Shown here: piece by piece, positions 17,062 through 26,461 of the stretch | Position numbering within the stretch: position 1 is the first letter of the stretch | How the letters are laid out: each line of letters opens with the position of its first letter | Assembly (NCBI GenBank): GCA_040771825.1 | Contig: JAXGZG010000004.1 | Coordinates: 248,001 to 312,000, forward strand | DNA length: 64,000 nt | Origin: JAXGZG01 sp040771825 | Lineage (GTDB): Bacteria; Bacillota; Sulfobacillia; Fermentithermobacillales; Fermentithermobacillaceae | Direction of reading: 5' to 3' | The notes under the pieces: model-generated | Told to the model about the DNA's origin: nothing | What the model saw: the letters and a program-made list of their open reading frames with translations, nothing else | Database searches by the model: none | Position numbers and translations under genes: made by a program

Positions 17062-18291
17062 TTACCTGCGGACTTCGACCTTCCCGCCTTTCATCACCAT
17101 TACAATCTTAGAGATGTCCTGCAGCACTTTCACATCGTCTGCAGGGTTGCCGTCCACCAGGATCATGTCCGCCCAGTAGCCGGGCTTCACTTGGCCCATC
17201 TTGTCGCCTAACCCCATGAGCTCAGCACCCATCCTGGTAACTGCGCAGAGAGCGTCCACAGGCTTCATGCCGGCGTTCACCATGAGTTCCAGCTCAATGG
17301 CGTTTCGTCCGTGGAAGTTGAAGGGCGTGGCCGCATCGGTACCCATGGCTATCTTGACGCCAGCCTTGTAAGCCTTAAGGAAGCTCGCCAAATGCCCCTT
17401 CTGGGCCTCTTCAGCCTTTCGCACGCCGTACTCGGGGATCCCTGCCTTGAGGCCGTTGACCACGATGTGGTGCACAGCCGAGAGGGTCGGAACCATGAAC
17501 ACGTCTTGCTTGAGCATGAGTTCAATTATCTCATCGGTGAGGTAGAAACCGTGCTCGATGGAGGAGATGCCTGCGAGAATCGCATTCTTGATTCCGTTGG
17601 AACCCTGGGCATGCGCCATGGTCTTCTTTCCCACGTTGTGGGCTTCCTCGATGGCCGCTCGCATCTCTTCCACCGTAAGACCTCTGGCAGTAGGGACGTC
17701 GCCCTCTGACATGACGCCTCCAGTGGCGTGCAACTTGAGATGGTCGGCCCCATCGCGGAGCTGCTCTCTTGCGGCTCTTCTGGCTTCGTCGGGGCTGTCT
17801 ACCACCATGCGTCCCAGAAACTCAACGTGTGGAGGCCACCCGTTGCGTGTGTCTCCGTGCCCGCCTGTTATAGACAGAGAATGGCAAGCAACCTGCATCC
17901 TTGGCCCTGGGATGAGTCCCTGGTTAATGGCCTGCTTAAGCGCTACGTCCACAAAAAAGCCGCCTCCGGCATCCCTAATAGCCGTAATCCCCGCTTCTAG
18001 AGTTGTCTTGGCATTGAGGGAGGCCCTTAGAGCCTGGAAGGGGATCAGTTCCTTCATACTCCGGAGCATGTTGGGATCGCCAGAACCTGTGATGTGCACG
18101 TGGCTATCTACAAGCCCGGGCATGAGGAACTTACCTTTGGCGTCAATGATCTCGACGCCTTCGCCTAGCTCAAACTCGGCCGATGGACGGATCTCCCGAA
18201 CCGCGTCATTCTCAACGAGCACAGTGACCGGCCCCCAGGGGGCCTTGCCAGTCCCGTCAAAGAGCGTAGCATTCTTGATTGCTATGGTCAT
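17062..18291 (-). CDS. Metal-dependent amidohydrolase
   Basis: 409 residues of the amidohydrolase superfamily (imidazolonepropionase/prolidase-like branch). The metal site is visible: HVH (64-66), LKLHATGG supplying the bridging lysine, HAQG and SIEHG histidines, and the final aspartate in MGTDAATPFNFHG. N-terminal and C-terminal beta-sandwich segments (DGTGKAPWGPV, DMILVDGNPADDV) flank the barrel. ATG 18291 has AGAGGTG seven bases upstream. No signal peptide, so it is cytosolic. Likely a dipeptidase or cyclic-amide hydrolase; the substrate is not readable. Confidence 0.85.
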   Translation of the reverse strand: MTIAIKNATLFDGTGKAPWGPVTVLVENDAVREIRPSAEFELGEGVEIIDAKGKFLMPGLVDSHVHITGSGDPNMLRSMKELIPFQALRASLNAKTTLEAGITAIRDAGGGFFVDVALKQAINQGLIPGPRMQVACHSLSITGGHGDTRNGWPPHVEFLGRMVVDSPDEARRAAREQLRDGADHLKLHATGGVMSEGDVPTARGLTVEEMRAAIEEAHNVGKKTMAHAQGSNGIKNAILAGISSIEHGFYLTDEIIELMLKQDVFMVPTLSAVHHIVVNGLKAGIPEYGVRKAEEAQKGHLASFLKAYKAGVKIAMGTDAATPFNFHGRNAIELELMVNAGMKPVDALCAVTRMGAELMGLGDKMGQVKPGYWADMILVDGNPADDVKVLQDISKIVMVMKGGKVEVRR

Positions 18292-18393
18292 GACTATCAC
18301 CTCTCAAAGTGGATGGCTTTGGATCTTCGCCTAACGGCCGTCTAATTCCTGCGAAAGGAAGTTCAAGACACACAATAAGCCCTTTGACCGGTT

Positions 18394-18530
18394 CTATGCA
18401 TGCGGGAAGTCACTCGGCCGCGTGTTAGTTATCTTGACCGGGCATCCTCCTAAGGCCAAAGATGTAATATGGGCGATTAGTTCCAGTTGGAACGCGCGTC
18501 TGCCTCCGAAGGAGCCTCCCACTGCCGGCA
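18394..18530 (-). pseudogene. Remnant of a molybdenum hydroxylase large subunit
   Basis: Reading the minus strand gives about 42 residues, including GGSFGGRR, then LELIAHITSLALGG and PVKITNTRPSDF. This is the hallmark cofactor-binding stretch of xanthine dehydrogenase/aldehyde oxidase large subunits (family form: GGGFGGK, then a helix ending in GRPVKL and TREE). Nothing else of that ~750-residue protein remains on either side. It lies in the 240-bp gap between the amidohydrolase and PLP enzyme genes. I read it as a deletion remnant. Confidence 0.5.
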
Positions 18531-18538
18531 CAATCCAA

Positions 18539-19924
18539 CTAGGCGCTCCTAGCCTTGCGCAGGGCTGCGTCAACATCGGCGACTTTCGCTTGGGCTGCCT
18601 GCCAACACGCCTGGCTTTTCTGGTTATTCAACTGAGCCACAGTCTTCCCTTGCTGTTCTACCCAAGTGTAGTACTTGAGATTGAACCACCTGTCGCGATT
18701 CTGGACCGTCCCTTCTTGAACGTAGTCTGTCTTGACATTCTGGAAGATGCTGTAGCGACGAGAGGCTTGTAACGTATCAAGGCGTCCGAAACGCTCCACC
18801 ATGCCCTGCATCACCGAGACATAGCGGTCTATGCCGTCAGTGAGGATGGTCACTACGTTGTCGCCGGAGGTCATGCCGTAGTATTTGGCAGTCTTAATGG
18901 AACCCAACACGTTGCATACGCCAGAGATTCCGAACATAGTCGATAGATCCTCTACCACTGATGGCCTAATCCCCACGGATCTCACCAGGTAGTCCATACC
19001 TATGGGGTCTGTCAGCAACTGAAGCCCCATCTTGCACTCAATGTCGTCTAGGCACATGAGGGCGTCCATGTTCTTGACGTTGTGAATCCAGGTCACGTGC
19101 TTGTCGCCTATCCCCTGGATATCGTGGTCTCCATACCCGTTACAGTAGAGCGTCGGACACTGAATAGGCTCTAGTCCCACGATTTTGGCGTCAGGAAACA
19201 CATGCTTGAGGCGATCCCCTGCGGCAATGGTGCCCCCAGATCCCATGGCGGAAACAAAGGCGCTGCACCGCCCATTGCCGACTCCTAAGGTCTCAAGGCT
19301 CTTGACCAATCCTACGACGGTGTTCCCCGTAACATAGTTATGAAAGCGGTAGTTGGCGAACTCTTGGAACTGGTTAAGCACTCTGACCTTGGGATCATGC
19401 CTGAGCTCGCGGCACTTGTCGTATATCTCTTTGACGCTTGATTCTCCCCCCTTGGTCCTGAAGCACCTGGCTCCGTAGAATGCTATCATCTCGAACCTCT
19501 CTTGGCTCATGAGTTCAGGCAGCACCGCCACGGTATCGTACCCCATCCTGGGGCCAACCCAAGCTCCTCCGATGCCGTAGTTGCCTGTGGAAGGAAACAC
19601 GATGGTGCTTGCGTTGGGGCTTATATGGCCTTCAAGTTGCCGCTCCATGGTCACCGAGTAAGTAGCCCCTACCTTGTGGGACCCGGTGGGAAAATCCCGG
19701 CTGTACAGGACGATGATGTTGGCGTCCACTCCAGTGAGTTCTTTCGGAAGCACGCGATAGTAGGGCGTCCCGTCGGGCCCTTTCCACGTGATGTTGTAAA
19801 GGTTGATGGCGTCTAGGGGGTCTGCATCTTTGGTGGCCAAAACGCGATTCCTAATATCGGCACGGATTGTCTCGGGATTCAGCATCTCCTCAAAAGTGGG
19901 CCCCCAGGTGATACTACTTGCCAT
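18539..19924 (-). CDS. Fold-type II PLP-dependent enzyme (cysteine synthase/TrpB-like)
   Basis: 461 residues. The Schiff-base lysine is in TGSHKVGA (Lys84), the substrate-carboxylate loop is STGNYG (about 110-116) and the phosphate-binding loop is GSGGTIAAG (about 227-235). These features match the cysteine synthase/threonine synthase/TrpB-like fold. A C-terminal extension of about 60 residues is rich in Gln and Ala and probably helical. The enzyme would do beta-elimination or beta-replacement on an amino acid, but no pathway neighbour fixes the substrate. It is followed on the same strand only by a decayed fragment. Confidence 0.75.
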   Translation of the reverse strand: MASSITWGPTFEEMLNPETIRADIRNRVLATKDADPLDAINLYNITWKGPDGTPYYRVLPKELTGVDANIIVLYSRDFPTGSHKVGATYSVTMERQLEGHISPNASTIVFPSTGNYGIGGAWVGPRMGYDTVAVLPELMSQERFEMIAFYGARCFRTKGGESSVKEIYDKCRELRHDPKVRVLNQFQEFANYRFHNYVTGNTVVGLVKSLETLGVGNGRCSAFVSAMGSGGTIAAGDRLKHVFPDAKIVGLEPIQCPTLYCNGYGDHDIQGIGDKHVTWIHNVKNMDALMCLDDIECKMGLQLLTDPIGMDYLVRSVGIRPSVVEDLSTMFGISGVCNVLGSIKTAKYYGMTSGDNVVTILTDGIDRYVSVMQGMVERFGRLDTLQASRRYSIFQNVKTDYVQEGTVQNRDRWFNLKYYTWVEQQGKTVAQLNNQKSQACWQAAQAKVADVDAALRKARSA

Positions 19925-19945
19925 TACTATCCCCGCCTTCCTATT

Positions 19946-21313
19946 TCAGGGGCATTCTTTGCGGATCTCGTCAAACAGAGACTTGAGATTATCGCGGGTG
20001 TTCAACCCCGGCCTCTCGAGAACTTGCTTCAGCATGTAATCTAAGACACTGCCGACCTCTTTCCCCTGTGTCATCCCCCAGTCCATAAGATCGCGTCCGC
20101 TGATGGCCAAGTCCTTAAGAGTAAGGGGTTCACCTGAGTTGAGAACCTTCCGAACCTCTTCCTTCAGGGCATCTAGTTTGGAGAAGTCATGGGGAGGCTC
20201 GGACCCTTGGATATCGGCGCTTTGCACATGGAACAAATCTTCCAGATTCTCTATCCCGACCCTGTTCACGAATCTCTTGACGCTCGGTTCCCTCAAGAAA
20301 GGAAACCTGCTCATGTGCTCTCGCACAAGTGTGCTTACAGCGTCAACGGTGCGGGAGTCGAACCTCAATCGCATCAGAATCTCTCTGGTCATTCTGGCGC
20401 CCGCCTCATGATGACCGCAGAAATGATGGCGCCCGTGTTGGCCCACTGTCAACGTATCTCTTTTGCCTAGATCATGCAAAAGAGCCGCAAGACGCACCCA
20501 AAGCCGCTTGGGCGTAGCCTCTACAACAGCCAGGGTGTGCTCAAACACATCTTGGCCCCGGTCGTGGCTCACCTGACGAAGGCCCTTACAAGCCGCCAGC
20601 TCCGGAAGAACGTAGGCAAGAAGGCCAGTATGATACAGGTCACCGATTGTTGCGGGGTTATCGCTCAGGAGGATCTTGGTCAGCTCGTCCCGGATGCGCT
20701 CCCAAGACACGTTGACTATGAGATGAGCGTTTCTCTTGATGGCATTGAGGGTGTCAGGTTCGATAACAAAAGGGGTCGTGGGGCTCTTGAGTTGGGCTAC
20801 AAAGCGATGGGCTCTCATCATCCTAAGTGCGTCCTCACCGAACCTATGGTCGGGATCCCCGACGCATCGGATAACCCGGAGGTCCAGAAGATCTCTCCGG
20901 CCAAAGACGCAGTCTTTGACTTGGCCTGCAGATGAAAGGGCTAGGGCGTTGACGGTGAAATCCCTTCGAAGTACGTCATCTCTAAGAGAGTGGGAAAACG
21001 TCACGGCCTCGGGCCGGCGCCCATCCAAGTAACGGCCATCCCTGCGAAACGTGGTGACTTCCACGTCCATCTGGCCGTGAACCGTCACTGTGCCATACTT
21101 TACGCCAGTGGGAACCACGCGAGGAAAGAGGTCCCCTACCTCCTGGGGGGTTGCATCCGTGGCTATGTCGTAATCCTTGGGATTACGGCATAGAAGAATG
21201 TCACGAACCGAGCCTCCCACAAGAAATGCCTGGTAGCCTGCGCTTTCCAGAGCATCCATGATTTTGATAACTTCTTTGGGGACGACACTTTCCAGATTGA
21301 CTGAGTCTTCCAC
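19946..21313 (-). CDS. CCA tRNA nucleotidyltransferase / poly(A) polymerase family with HD domain
   Basis: 455 residues. The N-terminal class II nucleotidyltransferase has LVGGSVRD and DYDIATDA (catalytic acidic pair), followed by the RRDFTVNAL and GDPDHRFGEDALRMMRAHR signatures of this family. A central HD domain shows HDLGKRDT and HHFCGHHEAGARM. The enzyme adds or repairs the 3' CCA of tRNAs. I place the start at GTG 21313, eight bases after GGGAGG; a longer reading begins at 21361. It ends 21 bases before the PLP enzyme gene on the same strand, so the two may be co-transcribed. Confidence 0.88.
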   Translation of the reverse strand: MEDSVNLESVVPKEVIKIMDALESAGYQAFLVGGSVRDILLCRNPKDYDIATDATPQEVGDLFPRVVPTGVKYGTVTVHGQMDVEVTTFRRDGRYLDGRRPEAVTFSHSLRDDVLRRDFTVNALALSSAGQVKDCVFGRRDLLDLRVIRCVGDPDHRFGEDALRMMRAHRFVAQLKSPTTPFVIEPDTLNAIKRNAHLIVNVSWERIRDELTKILLSDNPATIGDLYHTGLLAYVLPELAACKGLRQVSHDRGQDVFEHTLAVVEATPKRLWVRLAALLHDLGKRDTLTVGQHGRHHFCGHHEAGARMTREILMRLRFDSRTVDAVSTLVREHMSRFPFLREPSVKRFVNRVGIENLEDLFHVQSADIQGSEPPHDFSKLDALKEEVRKVLNSGEPLTLKDLAISGRDLMDWGMTQGKEVGSVLDYMLKQVLERPGLNTRDNLKSLFDEIRKECP

Positions 21314-21497
21314 TGACAAACCCTCCCCAAGAAAAAGGGCCAAGCCACTACATGCCGCCAAGAGGGGACAACATTGGCATCTGCCAGAATATTACTCCAA
21401 GGGTGTGACAGTTTCCTGCCTGGAATGCGTGGCGGAGACTCCCGTCAGGGGTTGGAGCGTGATCGCCGAGCATGCAAAGGAATGTCCTGAGATGACC

Positions 21498-22898
21498 TTA
21501 CGCGGTCTGCATGTGCTTGACCAGGGATTTGCTGCGCCAAGTTCCGCGCCTGTACCAAAGATAGGTGACGGCGGCCCCTGTAACCCAGCTGATGAGAAGC
21601 GAGAAGAAAATCGCCTCAGGCGCGCCGTTGGGATTGGCTGGGCTCCGGGTGAGATACGCTAGGATATAAGCGACGGGCACGCGGACACAGACAGTCGTAA
21701 ACATGGAGATCCACATAGAAGGCATGGTATCTCCTGCTCCTCGCATGATGCTCCCAAAAATCTGAGTCACCGCCATGGCAATATACCCGGCGGCCAGAAT
21801 CCGCATCTGCCGCGTTCCCAGGGCGATGATGGCTTCTGTTGTGGTGAACATTCTGATCAGATTGCTTCCGAATATGAGGATTAGGGTCACCAGGGTGACT
21901 GAAGTGGAGAGGCTCAGCCTTAGGATATCTTTGGTACCCTGAGCAACCCGATCCATCCTGTTGGCCCCTATGTTTTGCCCAACAAAGGTGGCAATCGCCA
22001 TGCCAAAAGTGAAGTTCGGCATCATGGCAAACCCATCCACCCGCATTACTGCCGTGTTGCATGTTACCACCTGATATCCCATGCTGTTGGTCAAGGATTG
22101 AACAAACACCATGGACATGGAGAAAATGGCTTGTGTGACGCCCGCCGGCAAGCCGAGACGAAGCAATTGACCGATGAACTCCCTGTGGGGAACCAGAATG
22201 GAAGGCTTCATGTCAAGGACATCTTTCATTCTCCACAGTTTGGCAAGACATAGAACAGCCGATATTGCCTGGGAGATGACTGTGGCAATCGCAGCCCCGG
22301 CGATCCCCATATTGAACCCAGCAACGAACCATATGTCAAGGATAGTGTTGAGCACCGACGCCAACAGCAACGCGCCCAAAGGGAAGACAGTATTACCCAG
22401 ACCGCGCAGAATCCCTGAAGAAATATTGTACAACCCGGCGGTGAGGATGCCTGCCAGGATGATGGTCAAGTAGGATTTCGCCATATCAAAGGTCTCGACG
22501 GGTGTCTTGGTCAGTTTCAGCAGAGGGCCAGCGAGAGGTATTCCAATGGACATTATTATGACTGCGGAAATAGCGATCATAGTAAGGGCGCTGCCTATGG
22601 AGTGAGACAGAGCCCTGCGGTCTTTGGCCCCGTAGTACTGAGCGACCATTATGCCCACGCCGGTCGCCACAGCCATGAAAAGAACCAATAGCAGGTTGAT
22701 GACGGGAAACGTCGTGCCAATAGCCGACAGCGCCTTATCACCCACATAACGGCCAACTACGATAGAGTCCACGGTGCCATACAGTTGCTGAGCAAAGTTG
22801 CCTATAAGAAGAGGTATGGAAAACCTGAGAAGGTTCGTCATTGGTCTCCCCTTGGTCATGTCTTGCGCGCCAAATAGCGACCGAATCTTGTCGAGCAT
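21498..22898 (-). CDS. MATE family efflux transporter
   Basis: 466 residues with about 12 membrane helices in two related halves. The N-terminal pattern GRPMTNLLRFSIPLLIGNFAQQLYGTVDSIVVGRYVG is typical of NorM/DinF-like MATE transporters of clostridial type. It would export cationic drugs or metabolites with Na+ or H+ exchange. It is intact, unlike the second MATE gene at 51.7-53.1 kb. No regulator is adjacent. Confidence 0.88.
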   Translation of the reverse strand: MLDKIRSLFGAQDMTKGRPMTNLLRFSIPLLIGNFAQQLYGTVDSIVVGRYVGDKALSAIGTTFPVINLLLVLFMAVATGVGIMVAQYYGAKDRRALSHSIGSALTMIAISAVIIMSIGIPLAGPLLKLTKTPVETFDMAKSYLTIILAGILTAGLYNISSGILRGLGNTVFPLGALLLASVLNTILDIWFVAGFNMGIAGAAIATVISQAISAVLCLAKLWRMKDVLDMKPSILVPHREFIGQLLRLGLPAGVTQAIFSMSMVFVQSLTNSMGYQVVTCNTAVMRVDGFAMMPNFTFGMAIATFVGQNIGANRMDRVAQGTKDILRLSLSTSVTLVTLILIFGSNLIRMFTTTEAIIALGTRQMRILAAGYIAMAVTQIFGSIMRGAGDTMPSMWISMFTTVCVRVPVAYILAYLTRSPANPNGAPEAIFFSLLISWVTGAAVTYLWYRRGTWRSKSLVKHMQTA

Positions 22899-23057
22899 TA
22901 AGTGTAACCACCTTTGCCTTGTCAGAGGAGCAGCACCCGAGGAAGACTATCCTGGTAAGATGCTGTATAGTCTTGACCTATGTGTTTCGCACACGGAACA
23001 TTATACTATTGGGCTCAACCAATGCAAGCAGCTGCCCCGGCGTCGATCGTGTCAACC

Positions 23058-24593
23058 TACTGTAGGAACAGAGACTTGACCCCACCATTGATCGTGACGG
23101 TGTCACCAAATACTGGAATGACTAATGGACATAAGGAACTGGCGTAGCGGTGTGACCCTTCCTTCGATTACGGGGAGGTTGCTGGTCACCTCTCCAGCTA
23201 CGCGTCTTAACACCTCACGTTCGGAGGAGACAACTTCGGATAGCACCTTCAGCGGGCCTAGATCCCGGCGATGCTGCTCCAGGTACTTGGCTCTAATCTC
23301 CACTTTGTTGGCTTTAAGCGCTCGCATCCTGGCCATTTGGTCAACGCCGGTCTTGCTCCACCCCATAGGACGACTCGACAGCCGAGCCGACAGGATGTGG
23401 CTCACATGGCCCTCGGCGCTCACTCCCAGTTCTGCCTCGGGGTAGAGGCGATAAGCCATAACTCCATCCCAGTTGTTGCGGATGTACCGCCGGCAATCTT
23501 GAGCCATCTTGACTTGATTCGGGGTTTCGCCCAATACGGCAGCCTCCTTTAGAAGGCGTTCCACCGTAACCCTGTCCCCGACCCTGATGGCTTTCCAGGC
23601 ATCCCTGTATTCCTGGCTATCCCTCCCCAACACGCCTAACAGGCGTTTGTTTAGGTGAAACTTGTCCAGGACGAAAACACTCTTGGGCAGTATTTTAAGC
23701 CCAGTCTTAATCCAGGAGGCACCATCACCACATACATAGATTCTTTTTAGGGATCCCATGTCGTAATGCTCTTCTATGTAGTTAAGCACCCAAAGCCATA
23801 ACTCTTCAGTCTCACTGTAAAGTCCAGAAAAATAATGCGGAACCTTCAATCTTCGCCTTTGATCCTTCTCCTTGCCTTCGTGCACGTAAACCAGCATCGG
23901 CATGTAGGTTCTGCCATTTTGCCCTGCTACATGGTCTTCATCGGCTTCCACATACAAAGACTCGCACTGCCGTTTTTCGAGTCTCCCCATGATGGCCTGC
24001 TCTTCCAGGTTGAACCGACGGATCGCTTTCATGACCGTTTGACCGCTTACACGTGCTTCCGGGGCTGCCCCACTGGGCTTCTCCCCGCTTTTTCGGTAAG
24101 GTAACTCGCTAGAGGCCTCCACTACTTCCGCCGCCAAAGCCAAATCTATCCTGGCGTGCGGGCCGTACCCGGCTTTCCTGTCAACCAGGTGCGCACATTC
24201 ACCTGTTTTAGCGTGCTTAAAGTACGTTCGTTTGTACTCGACCTTCCCGAACGGCGTCAAAATGCTCTTTTCGTCTTCCCGCCTTTGGATTCTCCACCCG
24301 GATCGTTCTTCCCGACACTCAACAAGACGCTGGTCCTCAGCCTCTAGCACCGACTTGCAGACTTCTCGCCCAAGCCCATTTAATTGCTCCCTAAGACCTT
24401 CCTGAAAACTAACGTAGTCCAGCCCCTTTTCCATGGCATCCAAAACGTTCTCCACAATCCCGTGAAACTTAGCCCACATTTGCTGTACAATCTTCATGAG
24501 ACCTCACCTTTCGAGTGGCAACACTCGCCCAACCAGGCGGTGGGGTCTCTTTCGTTATCTAGCAGCCATTCTCCTCTAAAAACTCCTACAGTA
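23058..24593 (-). mobile_element. ISLre2-type insertion sequence
   Basis: A 1536-bp unit with one transposase gene. The outer ends match as inverted repeats: TACTGTAGGA at 23058-23067 and its reverse complement TCCTACAGTA at 24584-24593. The size fits the ISLre2 family (about 1.5 kb). No target-site duplication is obvious: CAACC on the left and AAGTT on the right. The repeats may extend imperfectly further inward. Confidence 0.65.
23103..24497 (-). CDS. ISLre2 family transposase (UPF0236)
   Basis: 464 residues, full-length for the family. Recognisable stretches include TPFGKVEYKRTYF, SGQTVMKAIR, the acidic YVEADEDHV segment, YVCGDGASWI and FVLDKFHL, which carry the conserved acidic residues of this family. 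AAAGGTGAGG precedes ATG 24497. The reading frame is uninterrupted, so the element may still be active. Confidence 0.85.
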   Translation of the reverse strand: MKIVQQMWAKFHGIVENVLDAMEKGLDYVSFQEGLREQLNGLGREVCKSVLEAEDQRLVECREERSGWRIQRREDEKSILTPFGKVEYKRTYFKHAKTGECAHLVDRKAGYGPHARIDLALAAEVVEASSELPYRKSGEKPSGAAPEARVSGQTVMKAIRRFNLEEQAIMGRLEKRQCESLYVEADEDHVAGQNGRTYMPMLVYVHEGKEKDQRRRLKVPHYFSGLYSETEELWLWVLNYIEEHYDMGSLKRIYVCGDGASWIKTGLKILPKSVFVLDKFHLNKRLLGVLGRDSQEYRDAWKAIRVGDRVTVERLLKEAAVLGETPNQVKMAQDCRRYIRNNWDGVMAYRLYPEAELGVSAEGHVSHILSARLSSRPMGWSKTGVDQMARMRALKANKVEIRAKYLEQHRRDLGPLKVLSEVVSSEREVLRRVAGEVTSNLPVIEGRVTPLRQFLMSISHSSIW

Positions 24594-24616
24594 AAGTTAC
24601 ACTAACGGAGGAATTC

Positions 24617-25036
24617 TTGAAAAGGCTTCAAAGGGACCAGGAGAAGGCGAGGCTGAGCAAGGAAAACAACATCCGATTATCCATTATCACCAAGCACGAC
24701 CTGGCGCCCGCAAAGATTGACGCTATGCTACCGCCGGAAATTCCACGCAGAGGCCACAATCCTACAGGGCCTGTAGCCCTGATGTTACAGGAAATGGGCA
24801 AAAGCATCGCAGCGACCAAAGACCATTGGGATCGTCTATGACAACTTGGTGGAACGCCAGAGACCGCTGCAATCGCGGATGACCTGCTAGAACACTTAAG
24901 GAAGCGGTATAGTCGGCGGGCTGTGGCAAGAACCTCGTCTTCTTCTGGCATGTTCCTATGTCGCGACACCACTCCAGAAGGAGGCGAGGTCACCCTCAAA
25001 CAGCCTGTGGAACCCACGACAAGTGACGCCCTATGA
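24617..25036 (+). pseudogene. Unrecognised ORF interrupted by one in-frame TGA
   Basis: A TTG start at 24617 sits five bases after a perfect GGAGG (24607-24611), immediately outside the right end of the insertion sequence. It reads 74 codons to a TGA at 24839-24841, then stays open in the same frame for 64 more codons to the TGA at 25034-25036. Both sides look like genuine protein (LPPEIPRRGHNPTGPVALML before, GGTPETAAIADDLLEHLRKR after). I do not recognise the family. The simplest reading is a nonsense-mutated gene; recoding of the TGA is possible but unsupported. The remaining 170 bp before the next gene hold a CTCATCACTGATGAG palindrome at 25071-25085. Confidence 0.4.
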
Positions 25037-25207
25037 AGCGAAGCGCACTGCCGTTCGGATCCTAGGTTCACTCATCACTGATGAGTAGTCCGCCACGTCC
25101 TATCCTCGCCGAAGGTTCGGCTCCTGGAATCACTCAGAAAGGCGCTTATGCTTCACATTCATCAATGCAGACGGCAAAGCGGAGCTACGGCTCGTCTCGG
25201 CACCTAC

Positions 25208-26392
25208 CTACGCAAACCGGCCTCTGCCCGCCACTTTCCATACATCCTCCACCCTACCGTCATCCACTGCATAGATGACATCGTGGAGGTTCACTGTAGT
25301 GCAGCAGTGGCTAGGGATAAGGAGAATCTTGCCTCCCACATCCAGGCACTGCCCTGCAGGTTTGCCGTACTTTTCGTCAAGAGCCTCTAGGCCCGGAAGA
25401 TGCAGAGGGTCCTCGCAAGGCCCTAGGCTGATATGTTCCTCGGACATGTTGGTTACCGCAAGCCCGTACGAGGGCAACGTAGAAACCATTCCGAACTCCT
25501 TGGTCATGGACTTGAGCCCTGCGTCGCAAATGTAAAGACCTTGCTCGGGGTGGCTCGAGATAGTCGACAGGACGGCAAGGGAGTGGCTGAAGTCGACCCC
25601 GGCGGTACTCCCGTACCGCGCGTCCATGAATACGTAAGAGCCTGCTTCGATATCGGTGAGACCCCTCCGACTCCCGGCGAACATGTAAGTGCCTGATCCT
25701 GCGGCACTTACGATGCCCGAATCCAGCCCCGCTCGTTGTTTGATGGCATCTCTAAAGAACAGCAGGATGTCGTAGGCATTGTCGGCGGCAGTCCTTCTGG
25801 CCTCAAAGTCCGGCATGAATACGGCAAACCCCTCGTAACCCATGACTCCCGCATACCACACTCCCGGCAGAGTATTGGCAAGCATGGCTAGGGCTACTGC
25901 ATCCTCCGTGGTCCTAACTCCACCACGCTTGTTGCCGACCTCAACCTCGATGACAATCCCCACTCTCCCGCCTTGTCTCTGAGACTCCCGGGAAATGTCT
26001 CGAAGGTTCCTCTCGCTATCCACAGCAACCTTAAGATCGATCCTCTTTGATAGGGCAGCGAGTCTCGAAATCTTGCCGTCGCCCACAATCTGGTTGGCTA
26101 TTAAGATATCGGATAACCCGCCCAATGCCATGGCCTCGGCCTCGCCCACTTTGGCGCAACAGATCCCCAAGGCGCCCCTACCCATTTGGGCTTTGGCAAT
26201 CTCGGGGGTCTTGTGGGTTTTGGCGTGCGGTCTTATGCCGACCCCTGCGGCGCATTGCTTGAGAAACGCCATCATCTTGTCCATGTTGGCTTCCATAATG
26301 CCCACATCCACCATAAGGGCAGGCGTCTCCAGCTCCCACAAGGAGCGCCCCACTACGTCCTTGGGGCAGTCTTGGCATCGCTCTTCTCCCAT
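25208..26392 (-). CDS. D-threonine aldolase / D-serine dehydratase-like PLP enzyme
   Basis: 394 residues of the fold-type III (alanine-racemase N-terminal) family. The PLP lysine is in RPHAKTH (Lys58). The C-terminal SHCCTTVNLHD supplies a His-x-Cys pair (His362, Cys364) that binds the metal in D-serine dehydratase and D-threonine aldolase. It would cleave or deaminate a D-beta-hydroxy amino acid. ATG 26392 lies 11 bases after AGGAGG. It follows the LarA homologue on the same strand after a 69-bp gap, so they may form a unit handling D-amino or D-hydroxy acids. Confidence 0.82.
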   Translation of the reverse strand: MGEERCQDCPKDVVGRSLWELETPALMVDVGIMEANMDKMMAFLKQCAAGVGIRPHAKTHKTPEIAKAQMGRGALGICCAKVGEAEAMALGGLSDILIANQIVGDGKISRLAALSKRIDLKVAVDSERNLRDISRESQRQGGRVGIVIEVEVGNKRGGVRTTEDAVALAMLANTLPGVWYAGVMGYEGFAVFMPDFEARRTAADNAYDILLFFRDAIKQRAGLDSGIVSAAGSGTYMFAGSRRGLTDIEAGSYVFMDARYGSTAGVDFSHSLAVLSTISSHPEQGLYICDAGLKSMTKEFGMVSTLPSYGLAVTNMSEEHISLGPCEDPLHLPGLEALDEKYGKPAGQCLDVGGKILLIPSHCCTTVNLHDVIYAVDDGRVEDVWKVAGRGRFA

Positions 26393-26461
26393 AATTGCCC
26401 ACACCTCCTGGAACTTGGGTTCCTTCCATGCCCACCAAAATCCTATTACATCAGCAGGCGC

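Noticed and set aside
20103..21193. Plus-strand readings across the CCA-adding enzyme gene
   Set aside because: Shadows of the strongly supported minus-strand gene.
24839..24841. Selenocysteine at the in-frame TGA
   Set aside because: No convincing SECIS hairpin follows and the protein family is unknown; nonsense mutation is the simpler explanation.
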